In this document: positions 16,529-25,539 of the stretch, one piece after another
How positions within the stretch are numbered: position 1 is the first letter of the stretch
How the letters are laid out: every line of letters starts with the position of its first letter
DNA from: Synergistaceae bacterium
GTDB lineage: Bacteria; Synergistota; Synergistia; Synergistales; Aminobacteriaceae
DNA: 55,454 bases
Direction: 5' to 3'
NCBI GenBank assembly: GCA_031272145.1
Contig: JAISUL010000080.1
Coordinates: 1 to 55,454, forward strand
Translations under genes and position numbers: made by a program
Notes under the pieces: generated by a model
Seen by the model: only the letters and a program-made list of their open reading frames with translations
What the model was told of the DNA's origin: nothing
Database searches by the model: none

Positions 16529-17812
16529 ATGGGCGCTGTGCTCATAATATCGTTCCTCCTGCTGCTCGTCCTGGGGGTGCCCATCGCCCTGTCGATAGGA
16601 GTCTCCGCCCTGATAGTGATGGTTTTGGACGGGATGCCCCTCGAGGCCCTGCCTCAGACCCTCTTCGCCGGCGTGAACTCCTTCGCCCTCGTGGCGGTGC
16701 CGTTCTTCGTTCTGGCTGGCGACCTGCTGGCCAAGGGCGGCATATCCGACCGCATCGTTGCCTTCGCTGAGGCCACGCTTGGCCGGATTCGCGGCGGGCT
16801 GTCGATAGTCTCGGTGGTCGCGTCGATGTTCATAGCGGCCATATCGGGCAGCGGGGCCGCGACCACTGCGGCGGTCGGCTCGGCTCTGCTGCCTCAGCTT
16901 AAGGAAAAGGGCTACGACCTCGACTTCTCAGCCGCCCTCATCGCCGCCGCCGGAACCATCGGCGTGGTCATACCGCCCAGCGTGCCGATGGTGCTCTACG
17001 CCGTGATAGTCGGGGTGCCGGTCAGCAAGCTGTTCATGGCCGGCTTCGTCCCTGGCGTGCTGATGGGCGGGATACTGATCCTCTACGCGCTGCACGTCGC
17101 GCGCAGGCGCGGCTATCCGGCCAGCGAGAGGAGGCCGCTGTCGGTGCGGCTCACGCTCTTCCTGAAGGCGCTCTGGGGGCTGATGACGCCGGTCATAATA
17201 CTCGGAGGGATATTTTCGGGCTGGTTCACGCCGTCCGAGGCCGCGGCGATCGCCGTGGTCTACTCCCTGTTCGTGGCGATGTTCATCTATCGGACGCTGG
17301 CGCCCAGGCAGGTCTACAAGCTGGTGGTGAACTCCGGCGTGACGTCGGCTCTGATAATGTTCATCATAGCCACGGCGAAGATCTTCGGCTGGGAGCTGGC
17401 CTTCTACGAGATACCAGACACTGTGGCGCGGGCGATGCTATACGTCGCGGGCGACTCGCGCCTCATGGTCTACCTTATGATCGTCATCATGCTGCTCATA
17501 GCGGGCATGTTTATGGAGACTGCCTCGGCTCTGATCATACTGACGCCGATATTTTTGCCCTCGATAGTCGGCATAGGCGGGAACCTCATACACTTCGGCC
17601 TGCTCATAACCGTGGGGCTTGCCATAGGCATGGCGACGCCGCCCGTCGCTATCGACATCTACGTGGCGAGCGCGATAACCGGCCTGACGCTGGAGGAGAT
17701 CAGCCGCCCGATAGTCCCGATGGTCGCCGCCCTGATAGCCGTGCTGCTCGCCTTGACCTACGTTCCTTGGATAACCCTCATCCTGCCGCGCCTGGTTTAC
17801 GGAGTAGTTTAG
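16529..17812 (+). CDS. TRAP transporter large permease DctM
   Basis: Multi-helix (about 12 segments) transport subunit using the sodium or proton gradient. Family landmarks: [76 protein letters not shown] and [19 protein letters not shown]. It has 427 residues from ATG 16529, three bases after the dctQ stop, with a G-rich site at 16508-16516. It is followed by ilvD after ten bases, so all four genes form one operon. Confidence 0.95.
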   Translation: MGAVLIISFLLLLVLGVPIALSIGVSALIVMVLDGMPLEALPQTLFAGVNSFALVAVPFFVLAGDLLAKGGISDRIVAFAEATLGRIRGGLSIVSVVASMFIAAISGSGAATTAAVGSALLPQLKEKGYDLDFSAALIAAAGTIGVVIPPSVPMVLYAVIVGVPVSKLFMAGFVPGVLMGGILILYALHVARRRGYPASERRPLSVRLTLFLKALWGLMTPVIILGGIFSGWFTPSEAAAIAVVYSLFVAMFIYRTLAPRQVYKLVVNSGVTSALIMFIIATAKIFGWELAFYEIPDTVARAMLYVAGDSRLMVYLMIVIMLLIAGMFMETASALIILTPIFLPSIVGIGGNLIHFGLLITVGLAIGMATPPVAIDIYVASAITGLTLEEISRPIVPMVAALIAVLLALTYVPWITLILPRLVYGVV

Positions 17813-17822
17813 GGAGGACATT

Positions 17823-19493
17823 ATGAACAGCGACTTTGTCAAGAAGGGAATTCAGCGCGCGCCGCACCGCTCGCTTCTATACGCGGACGGATACGCGGAC
17901 TGGGAGATCGACCGCCCATGGGTCGGGGTGGTCAACTCGTGGAACGGGATAATCCCGGGGCACATCCAGCTGAACCGCCTGGCCGCCGCCGTGAAGGCCG
18001 GGGTGTACGCCTTCGGGGGGCTGCCCATTGAATTCCCGTCCATCGGGGTGTGCGACGGGATAGCCATGAACCACGAGGGCATGAAGTACTCCCTGCCTAG
18101 CCGCGAGCTGATCATGGACTCGATAGAGGTCATGGCGAAGGCTCACGCGCTCGACGCGCTGGTTCTGATAACCAACTGCGACAAGATAACCCCCGGCATG
18201 GTGATGGCGGCGCTGAAGCTGAACCTGCCCGCGATCGTGGTGAGCGGCGGCCCGATGCTGCCTGGCCGCGCCGGAGGGCGAAGCCTTGACCTGTCCTCGA
18301 CGTTCGAGGCCGTGGGCAGGCGCGTGTCCGGCTCGCTCGACGACGAAGGCCTAGCCGCGGTGGAGCGAGGCTCGTGCCCGACTTGCGGCTCCTGCGCAGG
18401 GATGTTCACGGCCAACACGATGAACTGCGTCGTGGAGGCGCTCGGCCTCGGCCTGCCCGGCAACGGAACTATACCGGCCGTGTACGCGGAGCGCGAGCGT
18501 CTGGCCAAGGACGCCGGCGCCGCGATAATGAAGCTGCTCGAACGGAACATCCGCCCGCGCGACATAGTGACTGACAAGGCGCTGGACAACGCGCTGGCCG
18601 TGGACATGGCTCTGGGCGGCTCGACCAACACCTGCCTCCACATCCCGGCGATAGCGCACTGCGCCGGCCTGAGCGTCCCTCTGTCGCGCATCGACGGCAT
18701 AAGCCGCCGCACCCCTCACATATGCAGCATGAGCCCCGGCGGGAAATATTATCTCTATGATCTGTACAACGCCGGCGGAGTTCAGGGCGTGATGAAGCGC
18801 CTCGCCGACGCCGGCCTGCTCGACGCGTCGCCTGTCACCGCGACCGGGCTTTCCGTCGGAGAGAACCTGAGGCGCGCCGTAATAACCGACCCCGACGTCA
18901 TACGCCCCGTTGACGACCCGGTGCACAAGGAGGGCGGCATAGCGGTTCTGTTCGGGAACGTCGCGCCCTTGGGCTGCGTCGTGAAGCAGGGCGCGGTCTT
19001 GCCGGAGATGATGAGGCACAGCGGCCCGGCGCGCGTCTTCGAGAACGAGGAGGAGGCCACGGCGGCGATAATGGAGAAGAAGATCGTCCCAGGCGACGTG
19101 GTTGTCATCCGAGGCGAGGGCCCAAAAGGCGGCCCCGGTATGAGGGAGATGCTCGGCCCAACGTCGCTGCTGGCCGGCATGGGCCTGGACAACACGGTCG
19201 CGCTGGTGACGGACGGACGCTTCTCCGGCGCGTCGAGGGGCGCGTCGATCGGGCACGTCTCGCCTGAGGCGGCGGTCGGAGGGAACATAGCCCTCATAGC
19301 CGAGGGGGACGAGATCGAGATCGACATCCCAGCGCGCAAGATAAACGTCGCGGTGAGCGACGCGGAGCTCGAACGCCGACGGGGTTCGCTGCCGAAGCGC
19401 ACGCACCTCCCGACGGGAAGCGCGTTCCTAGATCGGTACAGGGCGTTCGCGACGAGCGGCGCCGAGGGAGCGATTCTGAAGGACCCGGATTAA
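17823..19493 (+). CDS. ilvD: Dihydroxy-acid dehydratase (IlvD/Edd family)
   Basis: Fe-S dehydratase. Full-length IlvD (556 residues) converts 2,3-dihydroxy-isovalerate or -methylvalerate to the 2-keto acid. Motifs: [30 protein letters not shown] (Cys 119), [34 protein letters not shown] and [21 protein letters not shown]. At the position where [2Fe-2S] enzymes carry TPCN it has IPGH, the pattern of the E. coli-like enzymes with an oxygen-labile [4Fe-4S] cluster, fitting an anaerobe. AGGGAGGA is six bases upstream. Being last in a TRAP operon rather than with other ilv genes leaves open an aldonate or other sugar-acid dehydratase role. Confidence 0.9.
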   Translation: MNSDFVKKGIQRAPHRSLLYADGYADWEIDRPWVGVVNSWNGIIPGHIQLNRLAAAVKAGVYAFGGLPIEFPSIGVCDGIAMNHEGMKYSLPSRELIMDSIEVMAKAHALDALVLITNCDKITPGMVMAALKLNLPAIVVSGGPMLPGRAGGRSLDLSSTFEAVGRRVSGSLDDEGLAAVERGSCPTCGSCAGMFTANTMNCVVEALGLGLPGNGTIPAVYAERERLAKDAGAAIMKLLERNIRPRDIVTDKALDNALAVDMALGGSTNTCLHIPAIAHCAGLSVPLSRIDGISRRTPHICSMSPGGKYYLYDLYNAGGVQGVMKRLADAGLLDASPVTATGLSVGENLRRAVITDPDVIRPVDDPVHKEGGIAVLFGNVAPLGCVVKQGAVLPEMMRHSGPARVFENEEEATAAIMEKKIVPGDVVVIRGEGPKGGPGMREMLGPTSLLAGMGLDNTVALVTDGRFSGASRGASIGHVSPEAAVGGNIALIAEGDEIEIDIPARKINVAVSDAELERRRGSLPKRTHLPTGSAFLDRYRAFATSGAEGAILKDPD

Positions 19494-19525
19494 GCCCGCG
19501 GACTTGCTCCAGCGCTCTAGGTGGC

Positions 19526-19569
19526 AGGGGGCTGAGTGTTCTGAGTGTTCATTAAAGGCTCTGCCCCCT
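19526..19569 (+). terminator. Imperfect hairpin after ilvD
   Basis: AGGGGGC (19526-19532) can pair with GCCCCCT (19563-19569), extended by GAG/CTC after one mismatch. No T run follows, so it may be a weak or factor-dependent terminator or an mRNA end. Confidence 0.4.
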
Positions 19570-19598
19570 TGTTCAATGAAAAAAGGAGTGAAAAAACA

Positions 19599-19712
19599 AT
19601 GGTTTTGCCCCTTGCTTTTCCCCCAGCCCTTTGTATAATGGGCACGGCACGGCACGGCACGGCACGGCACGGCACGGCACGGCACGGCCGTTCTTTTGCG
19701 CCCATAGCCTAG
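19599..19712 (+). CDS. Possible leader ORF containing the pentamer repeat
   Basis: ATG 19599 has AAAGGAG ten bases upstream and opens a 37-codon frame (MVLPLAFPPALCIMG, then ARHGT-type repeats) that stops at TAG 19710-19712. The (GGCAC)9 run lies inside it. With eight units the same frame would instead end at TGA 19739-19741, overlapping the ATG of the FkbM gene in an ATGA junction that favours coupled translation. No homology is recognised, and the ORF could be chance. Confidence 0.3.
   Translation: MVLPLAFPPALCIMGTARHGTARHGTARHGRSFAPIA
19612..19639 (+). promoter_or_regulatory. Promoter candidate ahead of FkbM gene
   Basis: TTGCTT (19612-19617) and a perfect TATAAT (19634-19639) are 16 bases apart. 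Transcription would start near 19646, within the pentamer repeat, so repeat number would change the 5' leader of the FkbM methyltransferase mRNA. This promoter would bypass the start of the leader ORF. Confidence 0.55.
19641..19685 (+). repeat. Pentanucleotide tandem repeat (GGCAC)x9
   Basis: Nine perfect GGCAC units directly follow a TATAAT box, 52 bases before the FkbM methyltransferase start. The unit length is not a multiple of three, and such runs change length by slipped-strand mispairing. Confidence 0.95.
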
Positions 19713-19737
19713 CCCCTCTCACCCCGGAGGCTCCTCG

Positions 19738-20685
19738 ATGAGCCTCCTCTCTCGCAAGCTCCAAACCATCAAGCGTATCACCTCCGAAGCGATCGCCCTC
19801 CGCTACACCCCGTGGGAGTTCTTCCTTATGTACCTCAACTACGCCGTGGCGAACGTCACGGACAGGAACCATCGGCTGCACCACCGAGCCTTCGCCGCGC
19901 GAGTCAAAAAATCGCTCTTCCGGCGAGGCCTCTGCTCGTTCGACGCCGGGAACAGCTGCTACGTCTTCGGCAAGGTGCGCCTGCCGCGCTTGGCCGTCGC
20001 TAACGAGCTCTTCGGCGGCACGTACCGCGACACTCTGCGCGTCTACGTTGAGTTCGGGGACTGCTACGACGAATCGGTGGTGGGGGAGCTGTTCGACCTC
20101 CCCGGCGAAAACGAGGGTCCCTACGGCCTGCGCAACGCCGAGGTGGACGTCACGGTGCAGCCCGGCGACGTGGTCATAGACGCCGGGAGCTGGATCGGGG
20201 ACTTCGCAGCCTACGCCTCGGCCAAGGGCGCCTCAGCCGTCTACGCCTTCGAGCCGACCGACGAGACGTTCGAGTACCTCTTGAGGACAGCAGCGCTCAA
20301 CCCGAACATCCACCCGGTGCGGGCCGGGCTGGGCGATGCGAAGGCGCGGGCGCCGTTTTTCGCGGCCCCCTTGTCCGGAGGCAACTCCACGCTCGCCGGA
20401 AACGCCGGCGAGGAGCGCACAATCGACATCACCACGATCGACGACTTCGTCCGGGAGAACGAACTGAGCCGCGTGGACTTCATCAAGGCGGACATCGAGG
20501 GGGCAGAGCGGCAGATGCTCCGCGGGGCAGCCGAGACACTTCGCCGATTCGCGCCGAAGCTGGCCATATGCACCTACCACCTGCCAGACGACCCGGAGGT
20601 TCTGGAGCGCATCATCAAGGAGAGCAACCCAGCATACCGCGTGGTTCAGAAGCGGAAAAAGCTGTTCGCGAGCGTCGGCGCGTGA
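19738..20685 (+). CDS. FkbM family methyltransferase
   Basis: SAM-dependent methyltransferase of the FkbM family (315 residues), members of which O-methylate sugars or polyketides. The SAM site is VVIDAGSWIGDFAAYAS, followed by VYAFEPTDETFEYL. ITTIDDFVRENELSRVDFIKADIEGAE and LAICTYH are the family's C-terminal signatures. CGGAGG lies seven bases before ATG 19738. It is flanked upstream by a pentamer repeat and converges with the GIY-YIG gene. Modification of a surface glycan is inferred from the repeat and from similar genes in the window. Confidence 0.85.
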   Translation: MSLLSRKLQTIKRITSEAIALRYTPWEFFLMYLNYAVANVTDRNHRLHHRAFAARVKKSLFRRGLCSFDAGNSCYVFGKVRLPRLAVANELFGGTYRDTLRVYVEFGDCYDESVVGELFDLPGENEGPYGLRNAEVDVTVQPGDVVIDAGSWIGDFAAYASAKGASAVYAFEPTDETFEYLLRTAALNPNIHPVRAGLGDAKARAPFFAAPLSGGNSTLAGNAGEERTIDITTIDDFVRENELSRVDFIKADIEGAERQMLRGAAETLRRFAPKLAICTYHLPDDPEVLERIIKESNPAYRVVQKRKKLFASVGA

Positions 20686-20720
20686 AACGCGGACAGGACG
20701 CGCGCCGACACAGGTATGCA

Positions 20721-20999
20721 TTACAAGGGGCGGTCGTGGCTCAGATATGCGGCGCGCGTCAGCCGCGCCTTCTCTGTTCTCGTCATAAGCTTGATCTCGC
20801 GCTCGCGGCGCATGGCGTCGGAGCGCGTGGCGAAGGTCTCGACGCGGACGGGCCTCACCGGGCGGCGGCCCCTTGTGTACTTTGCCCCCCGCCCCTCGTT
20901 GTGCGCGCGGAGCCGCGCCTCCATGTCGCAGGTCCAGCCCGTGTAAAACGTCCCGTCGCGGCACAGCAGGACGTAGGTGTAAAAAACCGGTTCGTTCAC
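20721..20999 (-). CDS. GIY-YIG domain nuclease-like protein (YhbQ type)
   Basis: Small protein of 92 residues with one GIY-YIG domain: VFYTYVLLCRDGTFYTGWT is the double-Tyr motif, R in RLRAHNEGRGAKYT and E in RREREIKLM complete the expected active site. It matches the YhbQ/UPF0213 group, whose role is unclear. The start is GTG 20999, sharing four bases (GTGA) with the end of queT, so translation is probably coupled. The frame continues upstream but that part is a shadow of queT. Confidence 0.88.
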   Translation of the reverse strand: MNEPVFYTYVLLCRDGTFYTGWTCDMEARLRAHNEGRGAKYTRGRRPVRPVRVETFATRSDAMRREREIKLMTRTEKARLTRAAYLSHDRPL

Positions 21000-21478
21000 A
21001 CGATCCCCCGCCTTTTCAGCGCCCTCATCAATGGTATCCCAAGCCCGAAGCATACCACCGCCTCGCCCAGCCCAACGTAGAGGCACGTACCCCAGAACGG
21101 CACGGACAGCACGGCGTGGAGCACTGCCCCGACCACCAGGGCGTTTATAAGCACCGGTGGCACGGCGGCCAGAGGCAGGGTCGGCATGCGGCGCGTCAGA
21201 AGGGCAGAGACCAGCGTGGCCAGAGAGCCGAAAACCACGTCCCAAACTCCTCCGACCCCGAAAAAGTTCGCAATAGCGCAGCCCACGAACAGACCAGGCA
21301 CGGCCTCAGGCACGTAGAACGGCAGAAGAGTCAGGGCCTCCGAGATGCGGAACTGCACGGGGCCGTAGGAAATAGGGGCAAGCACCACGGTCAGCGCGGC
21401 ATAAAGGGCGGCGATGACGCCGCCCTTGGCTATGACCCGCCACATGGCCTGCCCCTCTTGCGCGGGCTGTCCGCTCAA
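20996..21478 (-). CDS. queT: ECF transporter S component, QueT family
   Basis: Integral membrane substrate-binding subunit of an energy-coupling-factor transporter, family of queuosine-precursor (QueT) transporters. The diagnostic segment is APISYGPVQFRISEALTLLPFYVPEAVPGLFVGCAIAN split over the first two helices, then GVWDVVFGSLATL and PPVLINALVVG. It has 160 residues and about five or six helices. ATG 21478 overlaps the aldolase stop by four bases. No preQ1 riboswitch is visible, since there is no leader of its own. It depends on ECF ATPase and T subunits encoded elsewhere. Confidence 0.87.
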   Translation of the reverse strand: MSGQPAQEGQAMWRVIAKGGVIAALYAALTVVLAPISYGPVQFRISEALTLLPFYVPEAVPGLFVGCAIANFFGVGGVWDVVFGSLATLVSALLTRRMPTLPLAAVPPVLINALVVGAVLHAVLSVPFWGTCLYVGLGEAVVCFGLGIPLMRALKRRGIV

Positions 21479-22746
21479 TCCGAGTAGTCCTTCCCGTCGG
21501 AGCCGCCTGCCGCCGCTGCGTCGGGCGCGGCGCTCCTGCCGTACCTCGAGCGCTGGTTCAGAGGCCTTCTCTCAGGCGCGGAGTTGTGGTCGGAGCGGCG
21601 GTTCACTACCTCCAGCACCCGCTCGGCGCTGCCCTCGGACTTCATGGCCTTGATGAACCTGGTGGCCCACTCCTCGGTCTCCGCGACTATGCGCTCCTTT
21701 ATGTCGTCGCTCTCGCTCATCACGGCCTTGCCGAACGGCAGGTTGGCCTTCTTGTAGTCCCCGGACTTGCGCGACATGCCGGCCCCGTCAGCCCAAGACA
21801 CCACGCTTGCCCACAGCTTGTCCGACACGCCGCGCCCGCTCTCCTTCACGTAGGAGCCGGTCGATGTGTCGGCGTTGCCGGTCTCGGGGTCCATCTTCAG
21901 GCCGAACACCACGTTCTGGAACAGTGTGGCCACGTTGCCCTTGTTTATGCCGAACTCGTGGAACTCCTCCACCTTAGACAGGGCGGTGCCGCTGATGCCG
22001 TGCTGCGCTATGCTCACGCCGAACGGGGCCACGGCTTTGGCTATCTCCAAGGTGCGCTGCAGGTCGATCCCCTCGGCCTGGCCAAGGGACGTGTCATACG
22101 TGCCGTGCTGAGAGCCGTTCGAGATGGCAAGCAGGTCGGGGTAGATGCCCCACGCGTTCAGCCCGCCTATGAAGTAGAGCGCGTCCTCGACCGTGGACAG
22201 CACGCCAGGGCCCTTGATCTCCCCTACCTCCGCCTCGAGGCCGAGGTAGGCCGGGATGCTCATCGCGACGTCGCGCGTGGCCATGAGGTTGTCGTAGTCG
22301 CGGAGGTGCGAGGCGTCGATGGCGACGGACGTCCAGCCCCGCTCGACCAGAGTGGGGATCTGGGACACGGCCTTGTTCACGTCGGCAGGCCCCTTGATGG
22401 CGTAGTGGTCGACGTGCATCGCGAAGACCACCCCGTCGCCGAGCTCCTTGGAGAACTTGACGGCCAGGGAGGGCAGGTTCTCAAAGTTGCCGAAGCAGTA
22501 GTCGTTCTCGGACTTGGCCACCTCGATCACGACTGCCGCGTCGAGCTTCTTCGCGGCGCGGAGCACGCCCTTGGCCGTGAGCGGGTTGCGCGCGTTGGCC
22601 GCCAATGCTATGCAGCCGAGCTCCTTGCACGCGGCGTAGATGTCGCGCCCGCTGACTAGGGCGACGTTCTCGTCCTCCCAGAGCGCACGGACGTTTAGAG
22701 GTCTGCGCTTCAGCAGGCCCTGATACGCTTTGCTGGATGTGTCCAT
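21475..22746 (-). CDS. fba: Class II fructose-bisphosphate aldolase family protein
   Basis: Zinc-dependent ketose-bisphosphate aldolase fold. Visible: FAMHVDHY (metal His pair), SVAIDASHL, GLEAEVGEIKG, QHGISGTAL (metal His) and the phosphate-binding GINKGNVAT. The glycolytic/gluconeogenic cleavage of fructose-1,6-bisphosphate is the likely reaction, though tagatose or other ketose bisphosphates are possible. It is long (423 residues) because of a C-terminal extension of about 55 Ser/Arg/Ala-rich residues after RVLEVVNRR. AGGAGG is seven bases before ATG 22746. It lies between the lpxL-like gene and queT. Confidence 0.88.
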   Translation of the reverse strand: MDTSSKAYQGLLKRRPLNVRALWEDENVALVSGRDIYAACKELGCIALAANARNPLTAKGVLRAAKKLDAAVVIEVAKSENDYCFGNFENLPSLAVKFSKELGDGVVFAMHVDHYAIKGPADVNKAVSQIPTLVERGWTSVAIDASHLRDYDNLMATRDVAMSIPAYLGLEAEVGEIKGPGVLSTVEDALYFIGGLNAWGIYPDLLAISNGSQHGTYDTSLGQAEGIDLQRTLEIAKAVAPFGVSIAQHGISGTALSKVEEFHEFGINKGNVATLFQNVVFGLKMDPETGNADTSTGSYVKESGRGVSDKLWASVVSWADGAGMSRKSGDYKKANLPFGKAVMSESDDIKERIVAETEEWATRFIKAMKSEGSAERVLEVVNRRSDHNSAPERRPLNQRSRYGRSAAPDAAAAGGSDGKDYSD

Positions 22747-22757
22747 GTGAAAGCCTC

Positions 22758-23669
22758 CTAATAGTTAGATGTGGATGTAGATGCGGATAGTATACCGTAC
22801 CTCTTCCACCGATCATGCAGCCAAAACCAAAGCTCCGGCTGCGGCGCGAACATGTGCTCAAGCGCGCCGTTTATCCTCCGAGTCATGAGCTCGATGGCCT
22901 CGTCCCTGCTGCCGGCCCTCTCCGCGAAGAGCGGCGGGAAGAACTCCACGGCGTGCCGGAACGGCCCCAGCCTGTATATTGTCAGCGGCACGACCGGCGC
23001 CCCCGACAGCATGGCCAGGGCCGCAGGGCCGAGCGTGTTGGTGCAGGGGCAGCCCATGAACGGCAGAGTCCTCCCCCCCATCCACGACACGTCGGGCATG
23101 GTCGCCGCGTGCTCGCCCGCCCTCAGCAGCTTCGCTATGGAGTGGATCTTGGTGTCCATCGGCACGAGGCCTATCCCTGCCCTGCGCCTGTACGAGGCTA
23201 TGACCGCGGCCACGTCCTTGTTGTTCGTGTCGCGGTAGACCACGTTGAGCTTCTTCCCCGCGCCGGCGCCGCGCTGCCTCAGGAAGTCCGCCAGCCAGGC
23301 CGCGAGGAGCTCCCAGTTGCCGTAGTGCCCCCCGACGAACAGCAACCCCCTGCCCTCGCCGATGTACGGCAGGGCGAACTCAAGCCCGCGCACCTCCTCG
23401 ACCCATGTCAGGGCCTCGGCCATGTCCCGCTGCATGGTCAGCACCTCCGTGACCATCCAGCCGAGGTGGTCGTAGGTGCGGCGGCGCGTCTCCAGGCGCT
23501 CGGCAGGCGACGACTCTGGGTAGACCATGGCCAGGTTGGACAGCACCCTTGCCCCGCGAGGCCGGAAGACCTTGAGGACGGTGCGGCAAAAAAGGGACAG
23601 AAGGTTCGCCCTCCATCCCCTCTTAGCAAAAGCGCGGAAGCCCTCTATGGCGAGCGCTGCGGATTTCAC
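22758..23669 (-). CDS. Lipid A biosynthesis acyltransferase (LpxL/HtrB family)
   Basis: Inner-membrane-associated acyltransferase adding a secondary acyl chain to the lipid A precursor. The active-site HX4E motif is GGHYGNWELLAAW. It is followed by VVYRDTNNKD, ATMPDVSWMGG (compare DQ/D...G of the family) and PVVPLTIYRL, then WFWLHDRWKR, typical of the family's C-terminus. It has 303 residues. It indicates an outer membrane with lipid A. The gene lies 12 bases after the phase-variable methyltransferase in the same direction. Confidence 0.92.
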   Translation of the reverse strand: MKSAALAIEGFRAFAKRGWRANLLSLFCRTVLKVFRPRGARVLSNLAMVYPESSPAERLETRRRTYDHLGWMVTEVLTMQRDMAEALTWVEEVRGLEFALPYIGEGRGLLFVGGHYGNWELLAAWLADFLRQRGAGAGKKLNVVYRDTNNKDVAAVIASYRRRAGIGLVPMDTKIHSIAKLLRAGEHAATMPDVSWMGGRTLPFMGCPCTNTLGPAALAMLSGAPVVPLTIYRLGPFRHAVEFFPPLFAERAGSRDEAIELMTRRINGALEHMFAPQPELWFWLHDRWKRYGILSASTSTSNY

Positions 23670-23681
23670 TTAATCCCTTCT

Positions 23682-24645
23682 TTACATCTCCAACGTGTGA
23701 TACCTGTTGATCCGAGTCCGGATCAACATTGCCTCCAGCATAAACAGCTCGTTGTCGAACCGCGCCGGATTCCCGCACTTCCGCTTGCCAAAGGTCGTGA
23801 AGCAGTCCAGGGCGTCGGAGTTTTCCCAGTTGACCTTCTCCTGAACCCAGACGAAGCCGCCGCACTGCTCGATGCACTCGGCGGCTAGCTCCGCCGTGAC
23901 GTCCCGCCCGCGCCAGCCTGGCACGTTTCCGGCTCCGGCGAAGTGCTCCCCGGCGTTCGAGTGGTGGATGAACGCGACACCGCCGTCCTTCAGGACGCGC
24001 AGTACCTCCGAGAGGTAGCTTTTCAAGATGTCAAGCCCGACGTGCACAAGCGAGTCGAACGAAAACACGAAGTCGCATGAGCCGGACTCTATCATGGGCA
24101 AAGACATGCCGTCGCCTATGAAAAACTCGGCGTTCTTCGCCGCCGCGAAGCGCTTCCGGCAAAACTCGACGCAGTTGGGCGCGAGGTCGACGCCTCGATA
24201 GCGCCCGGACGCCTGAATAAGGAACTCCGACCAGCGCCCGTGCCCAGGAGCAATCTCCAGAACAGACCCGGCGGGCAGCCAATCCGCGATCCGAGGGTGA
24301 AGGCACCCGTACCACTGCGCCACCCTGCTGCCCCAATCAATGCTCCACTCATCGCCGTCCTCCGGCCAAGAGTACTCGTTCCAAGCACCGTAGTTCCGCT
24401 CCACGGTGTTGTCGGCAGGATGCTTACGAAACCGCGACAACGCACGGGACGCGAGCGAGCGCAGCAGCCTATACCAACGCCGCGGACTGAGCAGCGCCCT
24501 TACGGGCGACAGCAGGGAAGGCCGTATGAACAACGCCCATGCAAGGGCTAGAATTTTCTCGCGTTTACGCTCCTTTTCTTCTGCTAGGCTTTGCTCTACC
24601 CCCCCCCCCCGTGTGGACAACCTGTGGACAACTCTGTTCTTTCAT
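23682..24645 (-). CDS. SAM methyltransferase with poly-G tract, OFF as read
   Basis: Class I methyltransferase: SAM motif VLEIAPGHGRW, acidic loop GVDLAPNCVEF, motif IV/post-I SCDFVFSFDSLVHV, then VLRVLKDGGVAFIHHSN. About 70 residues precede the domain. The best start is ATG 24645 with AAAGGAG eight bases upstream, giving MKEQSCPQVVHT and then a run of twelve G. With 12 G this frame ends at TAA after 26 codons. With 11 or 14 G it enters the methyltransferase frame. A TTG at 24620 is already in that frame but has no good ribosome site. It sits in the tyrS-lpxL-fba run, so a surface-lipid or glycan target is inferred. Confidence 0.82.
24599..24610 (-). repeat. Homopolymer run of 12 G (minus strand) in the methyltransferase 5' end
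   Basis: Twelve C on the plus strand, 12 G in the coding sense, 35 bases after ATG 24645. This is the typical size of slippage-prone G runs in Campylobacter and Neisseria phase-variable genes. It is also where base-calling errors are most likely. Confidence 0.9.
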
Positions 24646-24666
24646 AACGAACACTCCTTTCTTGAG

Positions 24667-25530
24667 CTACTTCTTCTTATTACCCTTCCCGTCCGCATAC
24701 AGCACGGAGCGGTAAAGCGACTCCAGGGCCCGGACGGAGCGTTCGGTGCCGTGGGTATCGGCTAGGTGGCGTCTGGCGGCGGCGGCGGCCATTCGGCCGG
24801 GGGGGCCTTGGGCGTTGTCCAGGGTCTCCTTCCAATCGCCGCGCGGAACTAGGAAGCCTCCCTCGCCCAGCGTGGCGTTCAGCGCCACCTCGGCCCTCGG
24901 CTGGGCTACCACCGGCACGCCCCTGACTGCCATGTAGGCGGCCAGAAGCGCGTTCGTCGCGGCGTCGTCGACGAACAGCAGGCTCGCCTTGGCCAGGGCA
25001 TCCCTTGTCCTCGCGGCTGACAGAGGTACGGCCACCAGCTCCGACTTGCTTATGGCCTCGCGCAGCGCCCGGTCCGGCTTGGCGGCGAGGATAAGAGTCG
25101 GGAACGCCTCCCTCTCGTGCGCAGGCTCGTCCCAGACGGCGCGGGCGTCGAACACCGGGGGTATGACGTTCTCCCCGTGCCGGGCGTGCCATGACTGGAG
25201 GCGCGTCGGCTGGCCGCTCCAGTCAGGGTCGGCGTCCAAGGACGTGTGGACGGTCTGGGCTCGAAGCCTCACCAGCGGCCACCAGGACGGCGCCTCGCCC
25301 CAGAGGTGCCACAGGCGCCCCTTGAACGTCACCAGCCTCGCCCGCTCCGCGATGGTCATCGACTGCCACGAGCGCACAAGGCCGCCCGACGGAAAGAACG
25401 CCGTCCCGCCCTCGACGTAGACCTCGGGGTGAAACGCCGCGCTGCCCTCCGACAGAGCCCCGGCCAGCGCCCCGACCACCGCCGCCTCCCAAGGCCTGTC
25501 GAAACCCGAAACGTACCAAACGCAGTCCAT
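24667..25530 (-). CDS. Glycosyltransferase-like protein (GT-B C-terminal features)
   Basis: A protein of 287 residues without a clear family signature. The second half looks like the donor-binding half of a GT-B glycosyltransferase: LLFVDDAATNALLAAYMAVRGVPVVAQP, then GFLVPRGDWKETLDNA and a closing helix ARRHLADTHGTERSVRALESLY. The first half has a VHTSLDADPDWSG region. ATG 25530 lies ten bases after the tyrS stop. It is upstream of the phase-variable methyltransferase and lpxL-like genes, which supports a surface-sugar function. I would not assign a sugar. Confidence 0.6.
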   Translation of the reverse strand: MDCVWYVSGFDRPWEAAVVGALAGALSEGSAAFHPEVYVEGGTAFFPSGGLVRSWQSMTIAERARLVTFKGRLWHLWGEAPSWWPLVRLRAQTVHTSLDADPDWSGQPTRLQSWHARHGENVIPPVFDARAVWDEPAHEREAFPTLILAAKPDRALREAISKSELVAVPLSAARTRDALAKASLLFVDDAATNALLAAYMAVRGVPVVAQPRAEVALNATLGEGGFLVPRGDWKETLDNAQGPPGRMAAAAARRHLADTHGTERSVRALESLYRSVLYADGKGNKKK

Positions 25531-25539
25531 GGACGCGGC

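Noticed and set aside
19641-19685. Possible CRISPR or protein-binding iterons
   Set aside because: Unit is 5 nt with no spacers; a simple slippage repeat explains it.
19428-19884. Minus-strand frames with repeated CRAVP/RAVPC motifs
   Set aside because: They are only translations of the GGCAC repeat and of antisense ilvD/FkbM sequence, have no start context and no family likeness.
20996-21478. preQ1 riboswitch expected with queT
   Set aside because: The gene begins inside the aldolase stop codon, so there is no leader to hold one, and none is seen before fba.
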